From a bacterium (GTDB lineage: Bacteria; Bacteroidota; Bacteroidia; Bacteroidales; Bacteroidaceae), in NCBI GenBank assembly GCA_004559785.1, contig SFXD01000018.1, positions 1 through 30,221 of the forward strand: a DNA stretch of 30,221 bases. The letters are read 5' to 3'. Each line of letters starts with the position of its first letter. Position 1 is the first letter of the stretch. Below are positions 17,126 through 25,792 of this stretch, piece after piece. The notes beneath the pieces are model-generated. The model saw only the letters and a program-made list of their open reading frames with translations. It was not told the origin of the DNA and made no database searches. The position numbers were made by a program, and so were the translations under genes.

Positions 17126-18123
17126 TAAAGACCATCACACTGACCAGCACATTCATGCTGGCCAGTGCCCTTTTTGGAAACAAGACATTAGCCCAAGAAC
17201 TGACACCAGAGAACCAACTCATCTCCCTGCGCCACATCATGGAGCAGACCGACGATGCCGACACGAGGCGCGCCACCCTGCGACTCATAGGCAAGACAGG
17301 CACGTTCCAGGCTCTGATGTATGCCGGCTCGTACATCAAGGACAAGGCCCTCGCCAAGCAAGCCGCCGAAGCCGTGGCAGAGATAGCCGTGGCACATCCC
17401 GAGTACAACGGAGACAACACCAGGGACCTCGTAAGGGAAGCCCTGCCACTGCTCGACAAGAAAGCCAGGGCGGCTGCAAGAAAGTGGCTCGACGCCGCAC
17501 CACGCGAGGAAAAGGGGTTCGTTTCCATCTTCAACGGCACCAACCTCGACGGATGGAAGGGACTCGTGGAGAACCCCATCGCACGCTCAAGGATGAGCGA
17601 AGAGCAAATGAGGGAAGCACAGGCAAAGGCCGACGTGCAGATGCGGAAGGACTGGGTGGTGGAAGACGGACTGCTGACATACGTGGGGCACGGCTTCGAC
17701 AACCTATGCACCGTGGAGCAATACGCCGACTTTGAGATGACCGTCGACTGGAGACTCGACCCCAACGGGGCAGAACCCGACGCAGGAGTATACCTGAGAG
17801 GCACGCCGCAGGTACAGATATGGGACATCAGGCGCACCAACGTCGGGGCGCAGGTAGGCTCAGGCGGACTCTACAACAACCAGAGCAACGAGAGCAAGCC
17901 GTCGTGCGTGGCCGACAACAGGCTCGGAGAGTGGAACACCTTCTTCATCCGCATGAAGGGCGACAGGGTGACCGTAGTGCTGAACGGGATTACCGTCGTC
18001 GACAACGTCGTAATGGAAAACTACTGGGACCGCAAGCAGCCCATCTTCCCCAAGGAACAGATAGAGATGCAGGCACATGGCAGCAAGGTGCAGTTCCGGG
18101 ACATATACGTAAGGCGCATATAG
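17113..18123 (+). CDS. Secreted DUF1080 (3-keto-disaccharide hydrolase-type) protein
   Basis: 336 residues. The frame is open well into mce, but the ATG at 17113 gives a signal peptide (MRRIVKTITLTSTFMLASAL, ending near LAQE). Residues about 30-130 form a helical region resembling HEAT repeats (DADTRRATLRLIGKTGTFQA). The DUF1080 lectin-like beta-sandwich starts at GFVSIFNGTNLDGWKG and includes PDAGVYLRGTPQVQIWD. Members of this family include hydrolases of 3-keto-glycosides, so a role in glycan use is plausible, but substrate and activity cannot be read from the sequence. The start overlaps mce by 13 bp and the next gene follows after 15 bp. Confidence 0.88.
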   Translation: MRRIVKTITLTSTFMLASALFGNKTLAQELTPENQLISLRHIMEQTDDADTRRATLRLIGKTGTFQALMYAGSYIKDKALAKQAAEAVAEIAVAHPEYNGDNTRDLVREALPLLDKKARAAARKWLDAAPREEKGFVSIFNGTNLDGWKGLVENPIARSRMSEEQMREAQAKADVQMRKDWVVEDGLLTYVGHGFDNLCTVEQYADFEMTVDWRLDPNGAEPDAGVYLRGTPQVQIWDIRRTNVGAQVGSGGLYNNQSNESKPSCVADNRLGEWNTFFIRMKGDRVTVVLNGITVVDNVVMENYWDRKQPIFPKEQIEMQAHGSKVQFRDIYVRRI

Positions 18124-18138
18124 CACAAGGGGCTGCCT

Positions 18139-18885
18139 ATGGAGATAACTAAGGACATACTCGACAAAACTTACCTGGAAGTCTTCCGAAAGGAGGACTT
18201 CCTTGCCATTGACCCATGCGGCATCGTCTACGAACTGATGGAGCACACCGACTCACAACTCGACATAGAACTGGGTGCCTTGTTCGTGGCCATGATTACT
18301 TGGGGCAACAGAAAGGCGATACGCACCGCCGCAAGGCACATGCTGCAGGCGGAGATGGGATGGAGACCAGGGACATTCGTCATGGACGGACTGTTCGAAC
18401 AGAGTTACGCAAACGCCAAGAACCGTTGCGTATACCGCACGCTCAACTCCGATGCCTTCAAGCTGGTGTGCCGCAACGTCAGGGAAGCACTCAGGGGACA
18501 CCGCACCATGGAGGAGGCTCTCGCCAACCTGACTACCGAAGAGTGCATCGCGGAGATATGCAAGTGGCTCGCCCCTGCCAGGCTGGGGACGGCTGGAAAG
18601 TCGGCATGCAAGCGCATCTGCATGTTCCTGAGATGGATGGTAAGGAAAGAAGCTCCCGACATCGGGCTGTGGAAAGGCAGGAGCCAGTCAACGCTATACG
18701 CCGTGATGGACGTACATGTATGCAGGCTGACGGCACCATTGCTGGCCACAAGGCAGGCCAATTGGAAAGCCTGCGCGGAACTGACCGGCATCTTCCGCTC
18801 CTGGTGCCCGTCCGACCCTCTACGCTATGACGTTGCCCTGATGACCATGGCGGACAACGGTGCCGAGAAAGGCGCCGGGCATTAG
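18139..18885 (+). CDS. TIGR02757-type (DUF2400) conserved protein
   Basis: 248 residues, the normal family size. Recognisable blocks are DIELGALFVAMITWGNRKAI near residue 40, the central YRTLNSDAF region and the C-terminal block VMDVHVCRLTAPLLATRQANWKACAELT ... DPLRYDVAL, quoted here in part. The last block resembles the helix-hairpin-type ends of HhH-GPD-related proteins, but I do not claim an activity. There is no signal peptide. It is the third gene of the mce-DUF1080 unit, starting 15 bp after the DUF1080 stop. The function is unknown for the family as far as I know. Confidence 0.8.
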   Translation: MEITKDILDKTYLEVFRKEDFLAIDPCGIVYELMEHTDSQLDIELGALFVAMITWGNRKAIRTAARHMLQAEMGWRPGTFVMDGLFEQSYANAKNRCVYRTLNSDAFKLVCRNVREALRGHRTMEEALANLTTEECIAEICKWLAPARLGTAGKSACKRICMFLRWMVRKEAPDIGLWKGRSQSTLYAVMDVHVCRLTAPLLATRQANWKACAELTGIFRSWCPSDPLRYDVALMTMADNGAEKGAGH

Positions 18886-18986
18886 CCTTGTAGCCTCATG
18901 CTGGGCGAAGATTGCAAAATACCGGGGACAATACAAGGGAAACACAAGAAACGTAGCATAGACAACAAAAAAAGAAGGGAAAGTGC

Positions 18987-19016
18987 TTGCCGTTTCAAGA
19001 AAAAATCGTACCTTTG
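18987..19016 (+). promoter_or_regulatory. Promoter of the rplM-rpsI-rpsB-tsf operon
   Basis: TTG (18987-18989), 19 nt, TACCTTTG (19009-19016). The predicted start is near 19023, leaving a leader of about 135 nt before rplM. Confidence 0.82.
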
Positions 19017-19023
19017 CACGCCG

Positions 19024-19157
19024 ATTATTATCAAAAGGGGGCAAAAAGCCCTCTTTGCGTGTGTGAATAGTACGCTCTTTGGCCAGACGGACGGTTCGTG
19101 AATCACGCAGGAAGCAATTATTTTAAAGTAGTTAAACAAAAAGAAACAAAGCAAACA
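19024..19157 (+). promoter_or_regulatory. Structured rplM leader, candidate L13 autoregulatory RNA
   Basis: Hairpin 1 pairs AAGGGGGC (19035-19042) with GCCCTCTT (19048-19055) around an AAAAA loop, with one G-U pair. A second, longer arm can form from GCGTG near 19057 with CACGC near 19104, enclosing a GC-rich segment. An A-rich stretch then leads to the ATG. Ribosomal-protein leader RNAs of this kind are known in Bacteroidia; assignment to a specific Rfam model is from memory and unchecked. Confidence 0.45.
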
Positions 19158-19619
19158 ATGGACACATTGAGTTACAAGACCATCTCAATCAACAAGGTGA
19201 CAGCCAAGAAGGAATGGGTCGTAGTGGACGCTACAGACCAAGTCCTGGGACGCCTTTGCACAAAGGTGGCAAAACTTCTGAGAGGTAAGTACAAGCCCGA
19301 GTTCACCCCCAACGTGGATTGTGGCGACAACGTAATCATCATCAATGCCGACAAGATCCAACTTACGGGAAAGAAGATGACAGACCGCATCTACTACTCC
19401 TATACAGGATATCCCGGAGGTCAGCGCGAGGCAACGCCAGCATCCATCCTTGCCAAGCCCAACGGAGCAGAAAGGCTTCTGCGCAAGACCGTGAAGGGTA
19501 TGCTCCCCAAGAACAAGCTGGCTGCACGCCTGCTCTCCAACCTCTACGTGTACGAAGGCGCAGAACACAAGCAACAGGCTCAGTCACCCAAGGCAATAGA
19601 TATTAACCTCTATAAATAA
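19158..19619 (+). CDS. rplM: 50S ribosomal protein L13
   Basis: 153 residues. It is an early-assembling 50S protein. Typical features are WVVVDATDQVLGRLCTKVA, the central VDCGDNVIIINADKIQLTGKK and the C-terminal GMLPKNKLAARLLSNLYVYEG. The frame is open upstream to 19098, but the ATG at 19158 gives the usual N-terminus (MDTLSYKTISINK). It is the first gene of the operon and is followed after 8 bp by rpsI. Confidence 0.97.
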   Translation: MDTLSYKTISINKVTAKKEWVVVDATDQVLGRLCTKVAKLLRGKYKPEFTPNVDCGDNVIIINADKIQLTGKKMTDRIYYSYTGYPGGQREATPASILAKPNGAERLLRKTVKGMLPKNKLAARLLSNLYVYEGAEHKQQAQSPKAIDINLYK

Positions 19620-19627
19620 GAAGAGAG

Positions 19628-20023
19628 ATGGAAGTAAATTATATAGCAAATGCATTGGGTCGCCGCAAGTGTGCCGTGGCCCGCGTATACGTCACAGAGG
19701 GCAACGGAAAGATTACCATCAACAAGAGGGACCTCACAGAGTACTTCCCCAGCCCAATACTACAGTTCGTGGTTAAGCAGCCCCTCAACCTGCTCGACGT
19801 AGCAGAGAAGTACGACATCAAGGTAAACCTCTATGGAGGTGGATACACAGGACAGTCGCAGGCATTGCGCCTTGCCATAGCCCGCGCCCTGGTAAAGATC
19901 AACGCAGAGGACAAGAAGGCTCTACGTGCAGAGGGACTCATGACACGCGACAGCCGCTCCGTCGAGCGCAAGAAGCCAGGTCGTCCAAAGGCACGCCGCC
20001 GCTTCCAGTTCAGCAAGCGTTAA
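19628..20023 (+). CDS. rpsI: 30S ribosomal protein S9
   Basis: 131 residues. The N-terminal ALGRRKCAVARVYVTEGNGK and the C-terminal basic tail (KKPGRPKARRRFQFSKR) identify S9, whose last residues reach the P-site tRNA. It is paired with rplM as in most bacteria, with an 8-bp gap. A 184-bp gap to rpsB follows. Confidence 0.97.
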   Translation: MEVNYIANALGRRKCAVARVYVTEGNGKITINKRDLTEYFPSPILQFVVKQPLNLLDVAEKYDIKVNLYGGGYTGQSQALRLAIARALVKINAEDKKALRAEGLMTRDSRSVERKKPGRPKARRRFQFSKR

Positions 20024-20207
20024 TGATGTTGGAAACTGGATTTCATCCTACATTCAACACGAAAGGTTTAGCATCTAAATCTGGGAGACTCCAATACATA
20101 TATATATATAATAATGTAAGTAATCGGATGGACTACTCGCAGATTGGTTCTAATCAAAAAAAGAGGAATTAACAAGAAAGTAAACAAACAACAAACAACA
20201 AAAGACA
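20024..20207 (+). promoter_or_regulatory. rpsI-rpsB gap: possible S2 leader
   Basis: 184 nt with no consensus promoter (no TAnnTTTG). It holds a small hairpin, GGTTTA against TAAATC (around 20067-20083), and a TA-dinucleotide run near 20095-20112. The rest is A-rich up to the rpsB ATG. Since rpsB probably relies on the rplM promoter, this may be a leader for S2 control or mRNA processing, but nothing decisive is visible. Confidence 0.3.
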
Positions 20208-21035
20208 ATGTCAAGAACAAATTTTGATACACTGTTGGAGGCCGGATGCCATTTCGGTCACCTCAAGAGAAAGTGGAATCCCGCCATGGCTCCATACATC
20301 TTCATGGAACGCAACGGCATACACATCATCGACCTGCACAAGACTGTAGCAAAGATTGATGAGGCAGCCGAGGCAATGAAGCAGATAGCCAAGAGCGGAA
20401 AGAAAATTCTTTTTGTAGCTACTAAGAAGCAGGCAAAGCAGACCGTCGCCGAAAAGGCAGCTTCTGTGAACATGCCTTATGTAATAGAGCGTTGGCCAGG
20501 CGGTATGCTGACCAACTTCCCCACGATTCGCAAGGCTGTAAAGAAAATGGCCAGCATCGACAAACTCACTGCCGATGGAACTTTCAGCAACCTTTCAAAG
20601 CGTGAAATCCTTCAGATCAGCCGCCAGCGCGCTAAGTTGGAGAAGAACCTCGGTTCCATCGCCGACCTCACTCGCCTGCCCGCAGCTCTGTTCGTAGTAG
20701 ACGTAATGAAGGAGCAGATTGCCGTTCGCGAGGCCAACCGTCTTGGCATCCCCGTATTCGGCATCGTGGACACCAACTCCAATCCCGACAACATCGACTT
20801 CATGATTCCTGCCAACGACGATGCAAGCAAGAGCATCGAGGTTATCCTGGATGCCATCTGCGCTGCAGTAAGCGAGGGACTCGAGGAGCGCAAGATCGAA
20901 AGGGTTGATGCCGAGGCAGCCGCCGAGCAGGATGACCAGCCCAAGAAGGGTCGCCGTGGCGGCAAGGCACGCGAGGAAGAGGCTGTAGAAGACGAAGCTG
21001 CAGAAACGGAGACAACCGAGGAAACAGCAGAATAA
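20208..21035 (+). CDS. rpsB: 30S ribosomal protein S2
   Basis: 275 residues. S2-specific blocks are EAGCHFGHLKRKWNPAMAPY, the central VIERWPGGMLTNFPTIR and the nucleotide-like GIPVFGIVDTNSNPDNIDFM. The last 45 residues are a low-complexity tail, first mixed charge (KKGRRGGKAREEE) and then acidic, as seen in other Bacteroidota. It joins the small subunit late, near S1. It lies 28 bp upstream of tsf. Confidence 0.97.
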   Translation: MSRTNFDTLLEAGCHFGHLKRKWNPAMAPYIFMERNGIHIIDLHKTVAKIDEAAEAMKQIAKSGKKILFVATKKQAKQTVAEKAASVNMPYVIERWPGGMLTNFPTIRKAVKKMASIDKLTADGTFSNLSKREILQISRQRAKLEKNLGSIADLTRLPAALFVVDVMKEQIAVREANRLGIPVFGIVDTNSNPDNIDFMIPANDDASKSIEVILDAICAAVSEGLEERKIERVDAEAAAEQDDQPKKGRRGGKAREEEAVEDEAAETETTEETAE

Positions 21036-21063
21036 AAATCTTAACAAAAAGTATCTTACGACT

Positions 21064-22056
21064 ATGGAAGTTACAATGACAGATATAAAGAAGCTCCGCG
21101 AGATGACAGGCGCCGGACTTGCCGACTGCAAGAAGGCCCTCGCAGAGTCCGATGACTTGGACGGAGCCGTGGCTTACCTTCGCAAGAAGGGGCAGGCCGT
21201 AGCTGCAAAGCGCAGCGACCGCGAAGCCGCCGAGGGATGCGTCCTCGTAAAGGCCGAGAATGGATTTGGCGCAATCATCGCCCTGAAGTGCGAGACAGAC
21301 TTCGTTGCCAACAACGCAGACTTCGTCGCACTTACACAGGAAATACTCGACGCTGCCATCGCCAACAAGTGCAAGACACTCGACGAGGTGAAGGCCCTGC
21401 CTATGGGCGAAGGTACCGTCAGCGATGCCGTTACGGCACGCAGCGGCATCACCGGCGAGAAGATGGAACTTGACGGATACAGCTACATCGAGTCGCCATA
21501 CATAGCCACCTACAACCACATGAACCGCAACGGACTCTGCACCATGCTCGCACTGAACAAGGCAGTAGAGGACGAGACTGTAGGCAAGAACATCGCCATG
21601 CAGATAGCCAGTGCAGCCCCTGTTGCCATCGACGAGAGCGGCGTACCACAGTCCGTAAAGGACAACGAGGTTGCCGTTGCCATCGAGAAGACAAAGGCCG
21701 AGCAGGTACAGAAGGCAGTGGAGGCCGCAATAAAGAAGGCTGGCTACAACCCCGCCCACTTCGATTCAGAAGACCACATGGAGAGCAACCAGGCCAAGGG
21801 ATGGATTACGGCAGAGGACGTGGCAGCTGTGAAGAAGATAATAGCAGAGGTGTCTGCCGAAAAGGCTGCCAACCTCAACGAGGCAATGATTCAGAACATC
21901 GCAAAGGGACGTCTCAACAAGTTCCTCAAGGAGAACTGCCTCATGAGCCAGGAGTACATCTGGGACAAGAACTTCACGGTAGAGAGCTACCTGCACTCCG
22001 TTGACAAGGAACTCTCCGTTACCGACTTCAAGAGATTCACGCTCCGCGCTGAATAA
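21064..22056 (+). CDS. tsf: Elongation factor Ts
   Basis: 330 residues. It is the nucleotide exchange factor of EF-Tu. The N-terminal UBA-like helix bundle (KKLREMTGAGLADCKKALAE) is followed by the QAVAAKRSDREAAEG segment, the TDFVANN motif (residues about 80-86) and two dimerisation subdomains. The start at 21064 (MEVTMTDIKK) is preferred over the Met at residue 5, since related proteins often begin with a similar extension. It is the last gene of the operon and a strong terminator follows. Confidence 0.97.
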   Translation: MEVTMTDIKKLREMTGAGLADCKKALAESDDLDGAVAYLRKKGQAVAAKRSDREAAEGCVLVKAENGFGAIIALKCETDFVANNADFVALTQEILDAAIANKCKTLDEVKALPMGEGTVSDAVTARSGITGEKMELDGYSYIESPYIATYNHMNRNGLCTMLALNKAVEDETVGKNIAMQIASAAPVAIDESGVPQSVKDNEVAVAIEKTKAEQVQKAVEAAIKKAGYNPAHFDSEDHMESNQAKGWITAEDVAAVKKIIAEVSAEKAANLNEAMIQNIAKGRLNKFLKENCLMSQEYIWDKNFTVESYLHSVDKELSVTDFKRFTLRAE

Positions 22057-22081
22057 AACTTGGAGAACACATACACACATG

Positions 22082-22119
22082 GGATGGGGGCAAGACACAT
22101 TGCTCCCATCCTTTTTTTT
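22082..22119 (+). terminator. Intrinsic terminator after tsf
   Basis: The stem is GGATGGGGGCA (22082-22092) with TGCTCCCATCC (22101-22111), 11 bp including one G-U pair, with an 8-nt loop. Eight Ts follow directly (22112-22119). Confidence 0.93.
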
Positions 22120-22163
22120 GCCTGCACACCCACGTGCCTCCACAACATTTTCCGTCCTTTACC

Positions 22164-22194
22164 TTTGTCCTGTCAATTAATCTTCGTATCTTTG
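22164..22194 (+). promoter_or_regulatory. Promoter of the small secreted protein / ettA unit
   Basis: TTTG (22164-22167), 19 nt, TATCTTTG (22187-22194), a full consensus match. The predicted start is near 22201, about 43 nt before the ATG at 22244. Confidence 0.85.
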
Positions 22195-22243
22195 CAATCG
22201 GAAAGGAAAACCATTGTTCAATATTCAAAAACCAATCGCCAAG

Positions 22244-22642
22244 ATGATACTACGTCATTCCATCTCATTGCTCCTCGTTTGTTCCATCGCATTCTGCGAC
22301 GTACAAGCAGAAAGCAAGCAGGACCTGCACATAGCCTACGTCCTGAAGAACGCCAAGCTTACAACCGAACAGAAAACCAAGTTGCGCCCTATGCTTGTAG
22401 CCTACTATCAGGACATGGACAAGGCAAAGGCAAGCCACAAGGCACTGAAGGACAAACTGGAAGAAAAGGACGATGCAGGGAAACTGACAGAGGCAGAATG
22501 CGACCAACTGTTCGAAAGCAAGCAGAAGCAGGAGAAGAACCAGCTCGACGTGGTACGCAAGCACTACCTGGCCTTCAAGACCATACTGCCTGCCAACAAG
22601 GCCTACAAGGTCATACGACTGTGCAACGACAAAGTGAAATAA
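22244..22642 (+). CDS. Small secreted helical protein, Spy/LTxxQ-like
   Basis: 132 residues. The frame begins upstream with a TTG, but the ATG at 22244 fits the promoter and gives a signal peptide (MILRHSISLLLVCSIAFCDV, cut near QAES). The mature part is almost all helix and rich in Lys and Glu. It contains KLTTEQKTKLRPML, which resembles the LTxxQ segment of Spy/CpxP periplasmic chaperones, and a likely coiled coil (about residues 60-105). It might be a periplasmic folding or stress protein, but the resemblance is short and other helical families fit. The gene lies 18 bp upstream of ettA and probably shares its transcript. Confidence 0.65.
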   Translation: MILRHSISLLLVCSIAFCDVQAESKQDLHIAYVLKNAKLTTEQKTKLRPMLVAYYQDMDKAKASHKALKDKLEEKDDAGKLTEAECDQLFESKQKQEKNQLDVVRKHYLAFKTILPANKAYKVIRLCNDKVK

Positions 22643-22660
22643 GACTACTACATAAGAAAC

Positions 22661-24355
22661 ATGGCAACCACTGACGACAAGAAAATCATTTTCTCGATGG
22701 TCGGCGTAAGCAAGACCATACAGCAGAACCAGAAACAAGTACTGAAGGACATATACCTCAGCTTCTTCTACGGAGCCAAGATTGGCATCGTCGGACTTAA
22801 CGGAGCGGGAAAGTCCACGCTGATGAAGATTATAGCTGGTATCGACCAGCAATACCAGGGCAATGTGGTATGGAGCCCCGGATATTCCGTTGGCTACCTT
22901 GAGCAGGAACCCAAGCTGGACGATGCAAAGACGGTGATGGAGACCGTCAAGGAAGGCGTGCAGCCCATCGTGGATGCACTGAACGAGTACGAGGAAATCA
23001 ACCAGAAGTTCGCCCTGCCTGAATACTACGAGGACGAGGACAAGATGAATGCCCTGTTCGCAAGGCAAGGAGAACTGCAGGACATAATAGACAGTACCGA
23101 CGCCTGGAACCTCGAAAGCAAGCTGGAGAGAGCCATGGACGCTCTGCGCTGCCCCCCATCCGACCAGTTGATTGCACACCTCTCGGGAGGAGAACGCAGG
23201 AGGGTGGCTTTGTGCAGGCTGCTCTTGCAGAAGCCTGACGTACTATTGCTTGACGAGCCAACCAACCACCTTGACGCAGAGAGCATCGACTGGCTCGAAC
23301 AGCATCTCAACCAATACGAGGGCACCGTCATTGCCGTCACCCACGACAGATACTTCCTCGACGACGTGGCTGGATGGATACTGGAACTCGACCGTGGCGA
23401 AGGCATACCCTGGGAAGGCAACTACTCCTCTTGGCTCGACCAGAAGACTCGCCGCATGGCACAGGAAGAGAAGGTGGCAAGCAAGAGGCGCAAGGCCCTC
23501 GAACGCGAGCTCGAATGGATTCGCATGGCACCAAAGGCAAGGCAGGCAAAGGGCAAGGCACGACTCAACAGCTACGACAGGATGCTCAACGAGGAACAGA
23601 AAGAGAGAGAGGAGAAACTGGAAATCTTCATCCCCAATGGCCCAAGGCTTGGCAACAAGGTTATCGAGGCACACGGAGTAAGCAAGGCGTTCGGGGACAA
23701 ACTCCTCATCAAGGACCTGGATTTCTCGCTACCTCCAGGCGGCATAGTCGGCGTGATTGGACCCAATGGCGCAGGCAAGACTACCCTATTCCGCATGATA
23801 ATGGGACTTGAGACTCCCGACTCGGGAACGTTCGAGACAGGAGAGACTGTCAAGCTATCGTACGTCGACCAAAGCCACAAGGACATAAAGGCTGACGAAT
23901 CCGTCTACCAGGTAATCAGCCAGGGCAACGAGACTATCAGGCTTGGCGGAAGGGACGTCAACGTACGCGCATACCTAAGCCGGTTCAACTTCAACGGAGC
24001 CGACCAGGAGAAGAAGTGCGGAGTACTGTCCGGAGGAGAACGCAACAGGCTGCACCTTGCCATGGCCTTGAAGCAGGAGGGTAACGTTTTGCTTCTGGAC
24101 GAGCCTACCAACGACATTGATGTCAACACGCTGCGTGCCTTGGAGGAAGGCCTCGAGAACTTCGCCGGATGCGCCGTCGTAATCAGCCACGACCGTTGGT
24201 TCCTCGACCGTATATGTACGCACATCCTTGCTTACGAAGGAGACGGAAACATATACTATTACGAAGGCAGCTATACAGATTACGAGGCACACAAGCTGAA
24301 GCGTCTCGGGTTGGAAGAACCCAAGCGAATACGCTACCGCAAACTTACCGACTAA
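22661..24355 (+). CDS. ettA: Energy-dependent translational throttle protein EttA (ABC-F ATPase)
   Basis: 564 residues, the usual EttA size. It has two ABC ATPase domains and no membrane part. Domain 1: Walker A GLNGAGKST (residues 45-53), signature LSGGERRR near 174, Walker B LLLDEPTNHLDA near 195. The linker carries the arm and P-site-tRNA-interaction motif region (WIRMAPKARQAKGKARLNSY). Domain 2: GPNGAGKTT near 367, LSGGERNR and LLLDEPTNDID. EttA binds the ribosomal E site and gates the first elongation steps according to ADP/ATP ratio. The APKARQAKGKAR segment separates it from other ABC-F proteins such as Uup. It is cotranscribed with the small secreted gene, and the MATE gene starts 15 bp after it. 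Confidence 0.94.
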   Translation: MATTDDKKIIFSMVGVSKTIQQNQKQVLKDIYLSFFYGAKIGIVGLNGAGKSTLMKIIAGIDQQYQGNVVWSPGYSVGYLEQEPKLDDAKTVMETVKEGVQPIVDALNEYEEINQKFALPEYYEDEDKMNALFARQGELQDIIDSTDAWNLESKLERAMDALRCPPSDQLIAHLSGGERRRVALCRLLLQKPDVLLLDEPTNHLDAESIDWLEQHLNQYEGTVIAVTHDRYFLDDVAGWILELDRGEGIPWEGNYSSWLDQKTRRMAQEEKVASKRRKALERELEWIRMAPKARQAKGKARLNSYDRMLNEEQKEREEKLEIFIPNGPRLGNKVIEAHGVSKAFGDKLLIKDLDFSLPPGGIVGVIGPNGAGKTTLFRMIMGLETPDSGTFETGETVKLSYVDQSHKDIKADESVYQVISQGNETIRLGGRDVNVRAYLSRFNFNGADQEKKCGVLSGGERNRLHLAMALKQEGNVLLLDEPTNDIDVNTLRALEEGLENFAGCAVVISHDRWFLDRICTHILAYEGDGNIYYYEGSYTDYEAHKLKRLGLEEPKRIRYRKLTD

Positions 24356-24370
24356 ACCAGGATAGGACAC

Positions 24371-25792
24371 GTGTCCAGGTATACAAGACACAAGGATAAC
24401 TTGCTCGCCCTTATACGCAATGGGAAACCGTTGACGAGGGGCGAGCAGGTTTTGTTAACCATACTGATGAGCGTGCCTGCAATGATGGCACAACTCTCAC
24501 ACATCATAATGCAATGCATAGATTCTGCCATGGTGGGAAGCCTCGGAGCCAATGCAAGCGCAAGCATCGGACTTGTCAGTACGACGATATGGCTGTTCAG
24601 CAGCCTCAATTCAGCAGCCAACGTAGGATTCTGCGTACAGGTCGCACACAAGATTGGAGCCGGGAGTATGGAGGAAGCCAGGAACATACTACGCCAAAGC
24701 CTGCCAACGTGCATTGCCTTCAGCCTTTTCCTTGCCATGGTGGGCTCCAGCATCAGTTTCTGCCTTCCGCATTGGCTGGGTGGTTCCCAGGAGATATGCC
24801 ATGACTCGTCCTTGTATTTTCTCGTATTCAGCCTCTGCCTCCCTTTCTCGGGATTGAACTCCCTGTGCTGCACCATGCTGAGATGCAGCGGCAACGTACA
24901 TGTACCAAGCATCCTCAACATTGCCATGTGCGTTCTCGATGTCGTTTTCAACTGGTTCCTGATCTTTCCTTCACATACATTGTTTGGCATCACGATTCCC
25001 GGTGCGGGGCTCGGAGTGGTAGGTGCCGTGATAGGTACCGCAATGTCGTTCGTCGTTATATCCCTTGTGGTGTTGTATTTCACTACGGTACGCAGCCGTG
25101 AGCTTTGCCTGACGAGTAAGAAGGGCTCGTTCCTGCCAAGAATGGCTACCCTGAGAGAGAGTGCGCGTATCTCCCTGCCTATCGCCGTCCAGCATGTCGT
25201 GCTCTGCGGCGCGCAAATAGTCACCACCATCATCGTGGCTCCGTTGGGAACGATAGCCCTTGCAGCCAACACCTTCGGCATCACCGTCGAGTCCCTGTGT
25301 TACATGCCCGGATATGGCATAGCGGATGCAGCCACAGCCATCGTGGGTCAGAGCCTTGGGGCGGGAAGGAAAAAGCTTGCCGAGTCCCTTGCCTGCATGG
25401 CAATATGCCTGGGCATTGCCGTGATGACGGTGATGGGAGCGATGATGTACGCGTTTGCGCCCGACCTGATGTCCGTCATGACCCCAGTCGTAGAGGTCCA
25501 GCAACTTGCCACCCTCGTACTGAGGGTAGAGGCGTTTGCAGAACCCATGTTCGCAGCCAGCATCGTTTGCTATGGTGTATTCGTAGGTGCGGGCGACACA
25601 TTCATGCCATGTACCATGAATCTTGTCAGCATCTGGTTCGTACGTGTCACGCTTGCGGTGGCAATGGCAACGACGATGGGGCTATATGGTGTCTGGTTGG
25701 CAATGGCAATTGAACTGACATTCCGTGGCATTGTCTTCCTCATGCGATTCCGTAGCGGCAAGTGGATGCACAAGTTTCAGAAGAAGCAATGA
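24371..25792 (+). CDS. MATE-family efflux transporter
   Basis: 473 residues and about 12 hydrophobic segments. The first MATE half starts with LLTILMSVPAMMAQLSHIIMQCIDSAMVGSLGANASA, given here in outline, and the second near residue 250 with ISLPIAVQHVVLCGAQIV. It exports cationic compounds in exchange for Na+ or H+ across the inner membrane; the substrate is unknown. The start is a GTG 15 bp after ettA, with AGGATAGGA just upstream. The next in-frame ATG would cut into the first membrane helix, so GTG is preferred. The stop codon TGA lies inside the heptamer repeat that follows. Confidence 0.9.
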   Translation: MSRYTRHKDNLLALIRNGKPLTRGEQVLLTILMSVPAMMAQLSHIIMQCIDSAMVGSLGANASASIGLVSTTIWLFSSLNSAANVGFCVQVAHKIGAGSMEEARNILRQSLPTCIAFSLFLAMVGSSISFCLPHWLGGSQEICHDSSLYFLVFSLCLPFSGLNSLCCTMLRCSGNVHVPSILNIAMCVLDVVFNWFLIFPSHTLFGITIPGAGLGVVGAVIGTAMSFVVISLVVLYFTTVRSRELCLTSKKGSFLPRMATLRESARISLPIAVQHVVLCGAQIVTTIIVAPLGTIALAANTFGITVESLCYMPGYGIADAATAIVGQSLGAGRKKLAESLACMAICLGIAVMTVMGAMMYAFAPDLMSVMTPVVEVQQLATLVLRVEAFAEPMFAASIVCYGVFVGAGDTFMPCTMNLVSIWFVRVTLAVAMATTMGLYGVWLAMAIELTFRGIVFLMRFRSGKWMHKFQKKQ

